From Tetrastigma voinierianum (Eukaryota > Streptophyta > Magnoliopsida > Vitales > Vitaceae), in NCBI GenBank assembly GCA_016808115.1, contig JAEQBH010000137.1:434001-498000 (forward strand): 64,000 bases of DNA, written 5' to 3'. Position 1 is the first letter of the stretch. Every line of letters begins with the position of its first letter. Positions 36,422 to 49,519 of the stretch are shown piece after piece. The notes below the pieces were generated by a model. The model was not told the DNA's origin. It did not search any database and saw only the letters and a program-made list of their open reading frames with translations. A program made the position numbers and the translations under genes.

Positions 36422-38420
36422 ACTCTCCCCCACTTAAGAAAATTTCGTCCTCGAAATTGACCTTAGTCAAATACATTTCGATATCGCCGCCGCATTGTGT
36501 TTCTTCACTTTCCCCAAGTGGTTTTCTTCGGTCTTGCGGGTTTCTCCACAGCACTTTGACACATAATCTTTTGTTCATCATTCCTTTTTCACTTTCGAGC
36601 CAAGATCTCCACTGGCTCTTCCTCATAGGTCAAATCTAGTCTCAGCCAATTGTCTCTCGAAGAGATTCATGTGATGGGTCCGATCTATACCTCCTCAAGA
36701 TTGGTGACATGGAAAACATTATGATCTTTCTGTAACTCCGAGGTAATGCCAATCAGATGCCACTGACCCACTTTTCACAATCACTTCATAGGGACCAATA
36801 AATCTAGGCTCAACTCTGGCCATTTTTCCCAAATCTCATCACCTTCTCCCAAAAAAAGTATACTTTAAACACTTTTTTGCTGATCTCATCAATATTTTTC
36901 CTTTCATGCTCTGTGATATGATTTCCTGCTTATCGCTGGTCACTTTCAAACTTTCTCTAATCATTTTCACTTTTCTTCAGTCTCTTGTATCACCCACTAA
37001 TCACTTTCTTTCACTCAATTCCTTCCAACACACCTCCAGAGCTCACATTTTCTTCTATATAAAGCCAGGCGCCATTCCAATGTTTACTGAAACAATGTTG
37101 TACACAAATCTAACTAAAGGAATGTGTTTTTCCATCCCAACTACCTCATAGTCGATCACACAACTCCTAACATATCTTCCGCATCCGATCACTCTCTGAC
37201 ATCATTCATCCGTCTCGCTGGTGGAATGCCAGAATTAATTCAACATCTTAAGGCCTTCTTTCTTAATTTCCCCTTAAATTCAAGTAAACCCCTCGACCCG
37301 GCCTCAAATAATGGATACAGATCCCATGTAACCTAACTATTTCGATATACACCTCTGCTAGCTTATCAAGAGAATACCGGGTCTCACCGTAGGAAGTGAG
37401 CTGATCACAATCTGGCCAACTATGACCCAAACTGAAGTCATGGTTTTCTCCCCACAATGGTAACCCAACAAAATCCATGGTACTGGTTCCATTTCACCCG
37501 ATATTCGACAGTCGCACAATCCCGAAGGAACTCGATGCTCATTTTCACTCTTTGACACACCAAACACTTGATTACAAACTCTGATACATCTCTTTTCATT
37601 CCCATCACCGTAATTGATATTCGCCAAATCTTGATACATCTTTGTGCTACCGAGATGATAACAAAGATTCACCACGGCTTCCTCATAAGTGTCTTTCCTC
37701 AAATCATTAATACTGTGCAAAGATAAACCAATCTTTATAATGAAAAACTCCATTTTCGTTCACTGTAAACTCGGTTTCTTTACCATTTCCAATTTGACTC
37801 ACTATGACATAAATATTTTCATCTCTCTTTTGTGCTTCTAGCACTCCTGGCTCAACATTTCTACTCACATCACCCCCGCCACTACAAACACCATCGCTCC
37901 TCGTCAATCCATACCGGAGCATTCAATGCTCAAGTGTTTGCATCACCTTCTACTCAAAGCCGCCGGCCACTACATTAGCCTCCTTTCCTCAGTGATAATC
38001 AATCACGCTAGCCATAATCTTTATCATCAATTCCTATCCATCTCCTCGTTGTCTCAGTTAAGCTCATTACAGGCAAATACTTAAGATGACTTCAGACTGG
38101 CGTATGAAACACTTTTCCCGTATATAATGTCTCCATTTTCAATGAAATACAATAGAAACCAATTCCAAATCATGTAATCTTTCTCTCTTTCTCTCTCTCT
38201 CCCTCAACACTCCTCCAGCTAGAAGCATGGCCACCACTTTACCCTCCTCGCATTAGACATCCAAGTCCATTTTAAGGAAGCATCACTAAAAATCACATAT
38301 TCCTACCAACTGAGCCATTCAAGATGGGCAGGTTTGATGCCGACGTACACCTAATACAACGTCGATAGCAAACTCCAATTTCCCTTTGTGGAGCAGGCAA
38401 TCCCGCAACCTTCCGTAAAC
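36422..38420 (-). pseudogene. Remnant chromovirus pol (RNase H, integrase, chromodomain end)
   Basis: Read right to left on minus. Near 38420-38360 a piece of the start of reverse transcriptase (LPAPQREIG) is joined almost directly to an RNase H start (near 38310-38250, FLVMLP.NGLGC), so RT has been deleted. RNase H end near 38090-37990. Integrase zinc-binding and core pieces at 37922-37350 (EFTVNENGVFHYKD; GSTKMYQDL; RCIRVCNQV; WVIV...). C-terminal end at 36626-36422 (VKVLWRNPQ; NFEDEIFLSGGEL). Many stops and frameshifts; not functional. Confidence 0.85.
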
Positions 38421-38940
38421 ACGTCCTAAAGTCACTAACAGGATATTGATACACTGTGTCTTGCCTTAACTATATCAATCACATAAGCCAAGTAGCTTAC
38501 ATCCTTCAAGCACCATTTTTCTAATGGCAAGGATATTACATTAGAGAAGTGATTCACCTCTACTGATGAAAATAACTCTTATAGTCAGCTGTGTCCTTGC
38601 TGTCACCATTCTACAATCAACTATCAGAAAACGTGACAACCAACCATTCCCAAGACAATCAATTTTTGAAGGATACTCCCTATCAAGTCTCCTTAAAATT
38701 CATATTCTCTATTAATGGAAGCAATTCTATACATTATCCGTCACCTTTGTAACTTATGACTTATACCACTCATGTTTCGTCTCATTAAGACCAAAGAATA
38801 TCCACGCCAAAGTCATGTCATCCTTTATATGCAAATGCAATGTATGTCAAATACCATTTTCAAAATTCTTTACAAAATCGTTTTAGTATCTTTTTTTTTT
38901 CCGTAAACGCCTAAACCTAGGCTATGATACCACTATAAAA

Positions 38941-41728
38941 TGTAGCACCCCTTCTCGCCCGACTGTCATGTCCTAATAGAGTCCAGACGCTTCTTAATAT
39001 CACCCCATTCAATTTTATCAAAATCATTTATCAAACACGTCGTAGCACTTCGCTGGCATAAAACTTTTCAAATATGCAAAAGCTGCTTTTTAAAGGTGTT
39101 TCCATTTATCAGTCCATGCAAAAGTACAATTACTATAAAGGCATATCAAGTCTTTTTCAAATGATTTACAAACATATATTCGTGAGTTGAAATTGAGCTT
39201 TACAAAAGAGATATGTGAGGCATATGCCTAACATACCATGGAATTTCCTTTTCTTTGCACTACGCCTCGATCTTGCTTTTGCCCTGCTCAATCGCACTGC
39301 GCATAGATAAAACTACACACGGCACATGCTTAGTGGTTCTATACAATTCCATTCTCGTCATTTAATCAACTATGCAAGCACAACAAAACTTTCGATCTTT
39401 TGGATGATCAATGTCAATACAATACATATACTTCTTTCATATACAATCATTTATGGTTCATTGATCAAATCCAAATATACACTTCCATATGCAATAAGTC
39501 ATTGAAAATCAAATCATGCATTTCACAATACTTTTTCCATTTCAATTCGCAATCATGCTTTTCAATTTCAATTTGTCACAATCTCAAATCAATCTTAATC
39601 TTGCCTCTACCCTTAATAAATTTAAATATGTTTTATATACATGATATTTGCAACCACCCACTCAAGCCCGTCGGGTCAGCAGCCTAAGATAAGACTCGCG
39701 ATAACACGAGATGGTCTCGACTGGTCGGTTGACCCGGTTATTAAAAATCAATTATTTAACACTACCGATACCGCCCGTCGCCTGCTGACCTGAGTGACAT
39801 CACGCGCACCACCAGCGCATTGCTATTTCGGACTTCCTATCGTATACCAATCTATCTTTCATACGAACTAAAATGGTTAACATTCAATTAAGGGCGTTCT
39901 AAATCTTTTATAGCAACATACAAGATAATATGTACATCGCATAAACTGTTCATTTTCAATACTTATGAAATTTTCATTTGTAAACATTTCACAATCAATT
40001 TCTTCAAATCAATTAAAATAATTCAATATGTTTTTCTTATGCATTTAGAACAAATAGTTCAAATCTTGAAACGAGAATAAGAGAAGATAGAATGAAACAA
40101 AATCGTCGCTTTGATTCCGATCTTTGGAATATCGACTTCAATGTGGGCTTTCCTCCTCGTCAGCCCCTATTCAAATACAATGACAATCACATATTAGTAG
40201 GTTATTCTAGGAGTTTTTAGTCAGGGTTTATGTCTACCCGACACTGCTCTCACTTGAAAAATTTCTGGGGACACATGAGCCAATAATTGTCTATGCCTTT
40301 AAGAAAAAGTTTTATTTATATTCTATTTTTAAAAGAGGGAACTGAATCATCTAATTTGGATCACCTAAACTCAAGTTACGACATTTTAATGCCAAACTAG
40401 TCAGTATGCCCAGCTTACTCGGTTACCTATTGTTATTCCCAATTTCAAGAGTCTTAACTTCATAAATTGATAATGATTCTTTACCTATTTGAATCTATAT
40501 CTGTTAGTTTCTATCCAAATTATAATCATCCACCTACATTCACCAAAACTCAAGTTATCGTGATTTTACATCCGTACTACTCAATTGCAAAGGAATTAGA
40601 CTGCTCTACACATAAATTAATTTGAAAATTTCTGGGCCTTTTGGGGTTATAAGTTTCTTGTAATTCCTTCACATAAATTATTCCCCTAGAATTCTATTTT
40701 ATCCAAAATTTCGAATCACTCAATTTGGATGAGTGAAACTCAACTTATGGCTAAAACACTATAACAATACCTAAAATAGAGCATAACCCTTGAGCTACCC
40801 GAGCTCGCATTTAAGTCCATATTTAGGAGTCTTAGAGTTACAATTTGCTCCTGGTCCCTTCCATAAATTTGTAGACCTATCTCTTATGGTTCTTTACCAA
40901 TTAGAGTCACTTCATTTGGATGATTATAACTTAATCTATAAATTAAGAATGTGGGTCTTGACAAAATTTTTTGACAGCATTTCCTTTGAAAACCCAATAT
41001 TTCCCTTTTACAAACACCTCCAAAACCAATCCAAACCAATCTAAACAATGAAAAACAATCTCAAACTGAACTAAAACGATCCAAGAACACTTTTATACTA
41101 CATTTGGGGTTTTATTAAACCCAAACACAAGTAGTAAAAGGGGGTTAGGGTTTGGTTTTTCTTACCTTAAATCTCTTTCAATCTTCAATGCCAAGCTTTC
41201 TTCTTCAACTTGATCTCTTAAACTCTTGCTTTAATGGAGCAAGAATCACAACCTCCTACTTGAAAGCCCTAGTTTCCTTCCTCTCTCTCTCTCTCTCAAA
41301 TCGTTTGCTCAAATGAGTTTCCAAGACCACGTTGTCTTAAATATCCATCTATAAGGCCTTATTTGGCCTTCTTTAAAAATCCATTTTTGGGTTTAAGTTC
41401 TCCTAATTGCTAGCTTGCCTACTATTTGTCTCTATTTGCATTTAAATTCTCATTAATTACACTTAGACATTTCTTCTTTCTAACATATGACCCTTAGGTC
41501 CTTTTTTCTCAATTTCCAATTTTTGCCCTTTTTCACTTGGGTTTATTTCCGGGTTCAATTAATTTCTCATTTTAGCATTTAATATTTGCATTTGGTTTTT
41601 AGCCATATAATAATTTAATCAACATTCATTAAAATTTTAAAATACCCAAGTTTGACTAATTTATACCCTAATATATAATAAAATTATAAAAAAAATTGTA
41701 TTAAGAATATATGAATTTTTGACGCTAC
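38941..41728 (-). repeat. LTR of minus-strand chromovirus (its 5' LTR)
   Basis: Starts tgtagcacccc at 38941, next to the primer site. The other end (about 41728, gacgctac) is worn, but the following tattg fits the target duplication. It is 2.8 kb. It also matches, in inverted orientation, the LTR at 43596-45628. Confidence 0.85.
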
Positions 41729-41733
41729 TATTG

Positions 41734-43595
41734 ACTAGTTGGTTGAGATTACCAATACCATGGCATCTCTCTTCAGATGTCATATCAGACTAGGATATGG
41801 ATTGATAAACAAGCCCAATATTGCCAATTCCGGAGCACCCGCATGACTTTATTTCCACTCTCCACCACTACCACATAGTTTGGACTCCACTGCATATCAG
41901 ACTATACAGCTCACTTCACCACCACCACTTGTTCAATCACCCACGAGCTGGCATTTGTACCGCATAATCGGGACCAGACCATACCACATTCTCAGAAGGG
42001 CCCCCAGATAGATTATCACGACACTTCAGCCCGTGACGATAGGATCGAGCGAGGATCGCCCTCTCGGCATGTTTCGATGCAAAGATAGGTTGGGACTCGA
42101 CATGATGACCTTCTAGCAGTAATTGTCAATTGAGTTCTGCATGCCGGACATTGAGAGGTACACAGGGATAGGGTGCCCCCGTATTCACTTGCAGTTATGT
42201 AGCACTTTTATGCGTGAGCATAGACTAGATGAGGCACAGATGATTATGCTATTCCCTCTGTCACTAAGTGGTGCCTAAGAGCATTGGTTTTGCCTCATTG
42301 ACCTTTAGATTGAGAGGGGACATGGGGCCATTCGGGGATGTGGGTTTGATTGCAGATAAGATCTTTTAATATTGTGAAAGGATGCATCTTATAGATTGAG
42401 GCCCCAAGTTGAGGCTAGATGAGTTAGTCACTTCATTTATCTCCCACTGGAGGGAGAAGATAACACAGATTATAGATAGACCCTTAAAGCGCGATCAGAT
42501 CATCATGATTATGCGCAGTCTTCCACCCCGATTTTCTAAGCATCTCACGGCCTTTCCACAAATAGACTTTGGATAATTGGTTCAAGCCCTCTATGGCATT
42601 GAGGAAGGCATAACTAGAGGATTATGGGCAAACTCTTCCCCTCAAGCCTCAAAGGGGAAGAAGCCAGGGTCAGGCCCTAGATCATCAGATATTGGTGCTA
42701 TTGATACATCAGCCATGCTCCATGTCACACAAACTCATACAATCAATTCGATATCTCGGTACAACATGACTACTAATGCACTAGTTGCTCCTATAAGTCG
42801 ACAGGTCACTTATCTACATCCACCACCATACGCATATGCTACACATGCACCCCAAAGGCCACTTGCAGGTCACCACGTTAGTAGCAGAGCATCGCTCCAT
42901 CGAGGCCTGGCCAGTAAATATTACGTACCGATGCCACTAAGCCGAGCAATTCGTGAGATTGGTCAAGGGGTTTGATCGCTATACTACCACCTGCACTAAT
43001 TACCACATCTAACCCAACCAAGATTTAGGACAGATCTTCACTGTGCCTACAATTAGAGAGCACACGATACAGATAGCTGAAGCGACGCCGAGACACGCCT
43101 ATTCAGACTCGACGACAGGTGGCTCGTCGAGCCTGGGACGCCTATAATTACACCCTCCCCACTCATGACACTAGAGCTGTACCTCCACCCCTAGGTGGTG
43201 TACATTCGATTGAGTTTTTTGGGAGATGAGATATTCATGATGGGATGGGATGGAGAAGCGCCACAGCCAATCATTTTATACACAAACTCAAATTTTAGTG
43301 CATACACCTCTGGTCAGCAGATCCCTAGGCCATTCAGACTTATCCCAGGTGAGGTTCTCAAACAGACTTCAGTTTCACCCATATACTTGCAGCATGTTCT
43401 GCTCATGACACCCTTCATTATGTTCCCGAAGGAGAATGGGCCTGTTCACAGGGATGTTAAGATTGTTACACGAAGTGGGAGGGTAGCTCAGCCTCCACTC
43501 GTTGACAAGCCATTTTTCTAGCATAGCAGCTAGAGAAGATGTTCAGAGAGAGGATGATGACATTATACGCCAGTTGGGCACTACATAGGTTCGTA
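41734..43595 (+). pseudogene. Tat-type Ty3/gypsy gag remnant
   Basis: Degenerate capsid-precursor region of the element that starts at 29698. A decayed N-terminal part (about 42140-42560) reads, in shifting frames, PDIERYTGIG..., MIMLFPLSLSG and RPLKRDQIIMIMRSL. The longest clean parts are 42577-42975 (VQALYGIEEGITRGLW) and 43195-43521 (DEIFMMGWDGEAPQP). Several stops and frameshifts. It is cut at 43595 by the plus-strand chromovirus and resumes in frame at 61626. The resemblance to grapevine elements is from memory. Confidence 0.85.
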
Positions 43596-45628
43596 TGTAA
43601 CGCCCTGAAAATACCCTAATAGTTTTATAACATGTTCAGGGTGTAAAATAAGTTAAATTATATTTTTCTGGCATTTAAATGACTAAAAACGAAAAATGAT
43701 AAAAGTCCAGAATTTTTACAAGAGCCAAATAAATTTAGTAAAAATGTCAAATAGGGATCCAAGGGTCCTAAATGAGGAGTGTAATGTTAAAAATGTGAAT
43801 AAAATGAAATGAAATTGAAATCAAAGTGAAATGAAGTGTTAAAATGGAAAAAATGAGAAATGGAATTATTGATAGCCAAACATGGCCTTAGCCATGTAAT
43901 GGGATTAAAGACCAATTTTGCTCTTAGAAAGCCATTTTCACATTTGGGCATTTCCGTTTTGAGAGAGAAAGAGAGAGCTAGGGCTTGTAGAGAAAGGAGA
44001 TTGGTGATTTTTCTCCAAGTAACCAGGAGTTTGAGAGATTAAGAGAAAAAAGGATGTTTGGTATTGAAGAATCAAAAGATTAAAGGTATGGAAACGAAAT
44101 CCTAACTTTTCTTTTCTTGTGTTGGGTTGATGACCTAAAATTTTTGGATGAAAGTGTTTGTATTGGTTGTAAACAAGTTTTGAGAGTTTCTCTAAGTTGT
44201 GTTTAGTTGTTTTGATTGGTTTTGAGAAATTTTTGTATAAAGAAAGTGGTGAGGTTTCAAAGGAGTTGCTGTCAAATGTTTTCAAAAACCCTGTTCTTGT
44301 TTTGGCTATAGGTTAAGTTATAATCATCCAAATGGAGTGATTCCAATTGTTAAATAACCATAAGAGCTAGAGCTACAAATGTATAGAAGGGACCAAGTGC
44401 AAATTGTAGCTCTAAGGCTCCCGAATATGGATTTAAATGTGAGTTTTGGGTAGCTCACGGGTATGCTCTGCTTTGGGTGTAGTTGTAGTGTTTTGGCCAT
44501 AAGTTGAGTTTCACTCATCCAAATTGAGTGATTCAAAATTCTGGGTAAACTAGACTTCTATGGAAATACTTTACTTGAAGGAAGTGTATGTAAATTGTAA
44601 CCCCAAATTTCCCAGAAATATGTCAAAGTTGAGCTATGTGCAAATTCTGTTTTGCAAATTAGAGTAGTCTAGATGTAAAATGCAATAACTTGAGTTTTGG
44701 TGATCCAAATTGGATGATTCCAATTGGGGAAGAAACCTTAGAATAATAGCTTCAAATGAGTGAAGGAACCACCACCAACTTATGGAGTTAAGACCCTAGA
44801 AATGGAAAATAACAATAGGTGATCAAGTGAGCTGGGCATATCGATTAGTTTGGCATTAAAATGCCGTAAATTGAGTTTGGGTGATCCAAATGTGATGATT
44901 CCAATTCCTACTTAAAATAGACTCATAGAGATATGATTTTCTTGAAGAAAGCATGAGAAAAATATAGCTCATGTGTCCCCATAAAATTTTTCAAGTGAAG
45001 GAGTATTGGGTAGACATCAACCCTTACCAAAAATCATAGAATGCACAACTGGTTTTTCTTTCTTGGGTTGTTCTTTAATTGTGACATATTTGTGATAGAT
45101 TAGGGGTTGGTGACGAGGAAGTTTGACCCAAGAACGGGATTCCGAGGATAGGAATCGAAGAGCGACGACCTTTTTGTGTTTATTCTTCAATCTATAACAT
45201 GTGACGTCCGATGCGCCACCAAAGATTTCTTTTACTTACTCGACATCAAAAATAAATGTTAACCTTTTTTTTTTTCTAACATAACTGCTTTATCCAAATA
45301 TTTACAAAACATAATTAGAGTTCAATTTTCATAATATTGTTTGTATAAAATGAGTCTAATAATTTCATGCATGCATGTGACTAACAATTTAACTGTAGCT
45401 TTGATAACACAAAATATACATTTCTTAATTTAAATAGGGTCCATAACTGTTCTTGAATAGCACATTTATACAAATTGGCATTCCATACCTTTTCAAATAC
45501 AATTACAAAAATTTTTTTGGAGTTCACCTTGGTTGTCCACAATATGTAAAATACATTTCCATACTTTCAAAAAGATATGAAAAAAAAAAAACGTATTTGT
45601 ATTCGTATCGGTAGCGCTGGACGTTACA
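43596..45628 (+). repeat. 5' LTR of plus-strand chromovirus
   Basis: About 2.03 kb, shorter than its partner. It aligns closely with 58927-60475, then the segment at about 45195-45570 is unrelated to the corresponding part of the other LTR. Similarity returns for the last ~60 bp (aaaaacgtatttgtattc.tatcg.tagcgctgg). Confidence 0.9.
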
Positions 45629-45635
45629 TTTTTAG

Positions 45636-45647
45636 TGGTATCAGAGC
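45636..45647 (+). other. Primer-binding site (initiator tRNA-Met)
   Basis: tggtatcagagc lies eight bases from the LTR end and is identical to the canonical site. Confidence 0.92.
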
Positions 45648-45813
45648 AAGTAAATGTACCGGGTAAGATCGACGTCACATTTATATGCAGATCGTAGCCC
45701 AGTTTAAAGCATTCTACAAAACATTTTTTGAAATTGTTTATGACATGTATTGCATTTGCATTTAAAGGATGACGTGACGCTGATGCGGATCTTGTTGGTC
45801 TTAACAGGTAAGC

Positions 45814-47010
45814 ATGGATAGTATAAGCCACAATAGGGTAAAAAGTCTGCAGTGCTCAGATTCCATTTCTGGGCTGGGTAGTTTACCAAAAAGAGTAAAA
45901 CTGAGTATGAAAATTCTTGGTGACAACCACTCAAGTACAAGTGTCATTGTGAATAGAGTTTACAAAGATTGCCCCATCAGAATACGAGAGTATGAGTTTC
46001 CGGGAAATTTGATCTAGTTGTCATTTAGAGAGTTTGATGTTATATTGGGGATGGATTAGTTGTCTCGACACCAAGTGGTAGTTGATTGTAGAATGAAGAG
46101 AGTGACCTTAAGGACACCAAGTGGTGAGGAAGTGATATCGGCAAGAGGTCGAACTACCTTTCTGATGTGATATCTCGCCATCGCTAGAACGATGAACAAA
46201 GGGTGTAGTTTACTGGGTGTATGTGATAGATACGAAAAAGATGAGCCTAGTTTATCGACATCCCTTGGCGCTTGATTATCCCGATGCAGCTCAAGGAATT
46301 ATCAGGTTGCCCATAGAGAGATTGGATTGACGCTGCTCGGTGCTACCCGGCATCCATTACATCAGAGAGAATGACTCAACGGGAGTTAAAAAATCAAGCT
46401 TCGCTGCAAGAGTCATGGGAGAAAGGATTTATTCGGGTCCGAGTATATCACCATGGGGAGAGCCAAGCAGCCGTTAATGGTTATCACACTCTCTGGCCAG
46501 GCGCTGGATTATAGGTAACTAAACAAGATGCCATGAAGAATTAAGTACTGCTATCTAGAATTGATGACTTGTCTCGACCAATCAAAAAAAAGGTTGTCTT
46601 TTCAAAGATCACTTGCATATGGATATCATCAACAGCGATTATGATGCAAACAGTACAAGATGACCCTCAACACCTGCATGGACATTATGAGTTCCTTGTA
46701 ATGCCATTTGGGCCGACAAATGCACCGCTGGTCATAGACCAATGAATCGTGGTTTTCCGATCGTACGAGACTACAGTGGTGTTTATAAATGACATCCTTA
46801 TGTATTCAAAGGACCAGGAAGATCATGATACGCACCTTCGGTAGTGCTAGAAACCTTGAGAAAGTTATAAACGCGCAAAATTGAGCAAAATGTGAATTTT
46901 GTCAGAGAAGTGTCTTTTCGACACATTGTATCGGAAGAAGGAATTGCTTGATCAAGAAGATAGGAGGTAAGATTATTGAATGGAAACCACCAGAGAAATG
47001 TCACTTAAGT
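45814..47010 (+). pseudogene. Chromovirus protease and reverse transcriptase remnant
   Basis: Protease end: EFPGNLI then FREFDVILGMD near 45990-46060, with the following Trp codon mutated to a stop (TAG). RT pieces in shifting frames: SPWG near 46445, YHQ near 46624, HYEFLVMPFG near 46683-46712, and the active-site motif reading FINDIL (46782-46799) where FIDDIL is expected, so a catalytic Asp has become Asn. Dead. Confidence 0.85.
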
Positions 47011-47140
47011 GTGTAGTTTCCTCGGGATTGGCAAGTTACGCAGAATGTCTATTAAGGGTTTTCGATGATTAGCACTTCAATGATAAGATTGCTCCAAAAC
47101 GCTTCATTTTAGCTGAAATAAAGGTCGTTAGTTTTGAAAG

Positions 47141-48083
47141 TTGAAAAGCATCTTCTTAACTGGAGGCACTGTTCTTACTCCTGTATCGACCTACGGTAAA
47201 GAATACGTGATTTTTAGTGATGCTTCATTAAATGGACTTGGATGTGTCCTTATGCAAAAGGGAAAAGTGATAGCTTATGCTTCAAGGCAGTTAAAGTCGC
47301 ATGAAAAGAACTACCCTACACATGATTTGGAATTGGTAGCTATTGTGTTCGCATTGAAAATATGGAGACACAATCTTTATGGAGAAAAGTGTTTCATCTA
47401 CATCGATCACAAAAGTCTTAAGTATTTTCCCTCGCAAAGAGAGCTTAACTTGAGACAACGTAGATGGATGGAATTGATCAAGATTATGATTGCGCGATCG
47501 ACCATCATCCCCGGAAGACTAATTTAGTAGTAGATGCTTCCGGTGCAGAAAGTCATTACAAACGCTTCAACGTTGAATGCTCATTTGTCACTATCAGACG
47601 ACGGTGCAATAGTAGTGGAATTAGTAGCAAAACCGGATTTGTTGAACCGAGTGCTAGAGGCACAAAAGAATTATGAGAAAATAGCTACAATTGTAAATCA
47701 TAGTAGAGAAGGGAAAGAAACTAAATTTAAAGTGAACGAGGATGGATTTGTGTATTATAGAGATCGGGTTTGTGTACCCAATGATGATGAGTTGAAGAAA
47801 TCCATACTTGAAGAGGCAGTCAGGGGATCTTTTGCTATGCATCCTGGTAGCACGAAAATGTATCAGGATTTAAAGATTCCCTATACCGGGAGGTCCGGAA
47901 TGAAAAGAGATGTATCGAATTTGTGACCAAGTATGGTGTGTCGAAAGTGGCAATGCAAAACATTAAGTTCAGATTATTGCGGTGTACTCTATTAAAATAC
48001 CCGAATGGAAATGAGACCGACCAATGGATTTCAGGGCTAAGTTACTACTGACAGAAAGGAAGCATGATTTAGTTTCTCGTCGT
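47141..48083 (+). pseudogene. Chromovirus RNase H and N-terminal integrase remnant
   Basis: 47141-47527 encodes a nearly intact RNase H (YVIFSDASLNGLGCVL; KNYPTHDLELVAIVFAL; YIDHKSLKYF) with a frameshift before its end (HHPRKTNLVVDA in the next frame). 47534-47926 encodes the linker and zinc-binding region (DDELKKSILEEA; MHPGSTKMYQDL; GMKRDVS). Fragments of the integrase core then run to 48083, where the Athila-like element begins. Confidence 0.9.
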
Positions 48084-49370
48084 TGATTAAGTGCCGTGCT
48101 TACTAACCCTATTTTTAATAGAGGTTTTGAGCGCTTGTGTACTAATTGTTGTACTAACTTCGATTTACACATTACGGTCCCTTACTATTTTAATGATCGC
48201 ATTGCGGAAAATTTTGCATGAGCTAATTATAATATTGTCGAAGCCGTAATCCAAGCACGAAGAACGTCAAACTCAACATTGCGCATCAAAGATCGTAAGG
48301 AAAGAAGAGCAAATGTGAAGAAAACACCACTCGCAGAAAGCTCCTGAAGCACTGCTCCCGCCTCCAAAGACTATTCCTCCCGCGCCTCGCTCGCTTCACG
48401 CCACACCCGCTTTCGCTACTGGGCTTTTTTCCATTTTACCCCCTGCAATAACCTTCCGATTTTGGTTTTTTTTTTGTAATCTCCTTACACTGAGCATCTA
48501 TAAGTCTCAGTTTAGCTTAAAACAAAGATAGACTCTGACTTCTCGATATAGAGAAGCGGGAGGCGCTTCCCTGCCTTTCCTTTTCCCCTTTTCTTTCCTT
48601 TCTTTCCATTTTCTGGGCCAAGCCAAACACTCCCTCCCGAGGATGACAACTCGCAGGGATGCACCAAGCAGACCTCTTCCCTCCCTTGAAGAGGAGACGG
48701 CAAGTGGCTAGGTGTGGAGGTAACCTCACTTGCCCTCGCTTTTAACGCATCGTATTTATGGTTGTCTGTGTTCCCGCTCACTTAAAGCAAAATCTCTTGC
48801 TACGCTCTCTTTAATGTGTGTATTTGTCAAGTTGGGGTTCAATGGATACTTCTACCAGATCCATCGAGCTCTGCATGTCTCCCCTCGCTAGTTATCGTGG
48901 AGTAGGGTTTCTTTGAGATGTGTTTTCACCTATAGAACATTTATGCCCATTTAAATGCTATGTTTCAAAAGGGAAAATCATATGGTTTAGTTTTTAAAGC
49001 TAAATGAAGATCCGGTTCGGGAAATGACTATATGTCATCCTCCCTAACGCGAGGAAAAAATACCCGGGGACATGTTGGTTTCCTTAAAACCCTAAACCAA
49101 AGGGTCTTCAGATTCAAGGAGTTCTTATTTTACATTTTACTTTATTTAAATTTCGGGCCAGAAACCAATTAAATCTGTTTTTTTTACCCAAACCCCAAAA
49201 TCCAAATTTAATTCACCAGTTTTGATTTCACTCAAATCATTTGTACGAAGAAAACCCATCCCCGTGTTCGACCCTAGACCGCTATACTGCAGTAGCTTGA
49301 CTACGGCAGTAGGAGGAACTTAGGAATATAAATTTTGTTGATTCCGCTCACCCTACCGTGGCACGAATCA
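48084..49370 (+). repeat. 5' LTR of the Athila-like element
   Basis: Aligns with 53106-54416 from ccctatttttaatag through gggaggc and tatgtcatcctcc to gattccgctcaccct, with many small indels. Confidence 0.85.
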
Positions 49371-49372
49371 AA

Positions 49373-49390
49373 TGGCGCCGTTGCCGGGGA
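49373..49390 (+). other. Athila-type primer-binding site
   Basis: tggcgccgttgccgggga, two bases after the LTR end. Confidence 0.88.
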
Positions 49391-49519
49391 TGGTGCCTAA
49401 GTACGGACGACCAGGAATCACTGGTGATCCTCATCACAAGTCTTTGGTGAATTTCCTTTATCATTTTACACTATTTTTCTTAGTTTTATTTCAATCGCTA
49501 AAAAAAAAAAAAAAAAAAG

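Larger units (their letters stand above)
33713..41728 (-). mobile_element. Chromovirus (Tekay/Del-like Ty3/gypsy), minus strand, internally deleted
   Basis: Two LTRs flank a 2.5-kb interior: 33713-36421 and 38941-41728. The minus-strand 5' LTR is the right-hand one; next to it a primer site complementary to initiator tRNA-Met (gctatgatacca at 38921-38932, one mismatch) faces left. Target duplication tatgg (33708-33712) versus tattg (41729-41733), one mismatch. The interior keeps parts of RNase H, integrase and the C-terminal domain; gag, protease and nearly all reverse transcriptase are missing. The insertion lies in the leader of the Tat element. It is the same LTR family as the element at 43596-61620. 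Confidence 0.88.

Noticed and set aside
48512..48781. Minus-strand open frames in the Athila-like LTR
   Set aside because: They lie within an LTR, and the equivalent region of the partner LTR does not preserve them.
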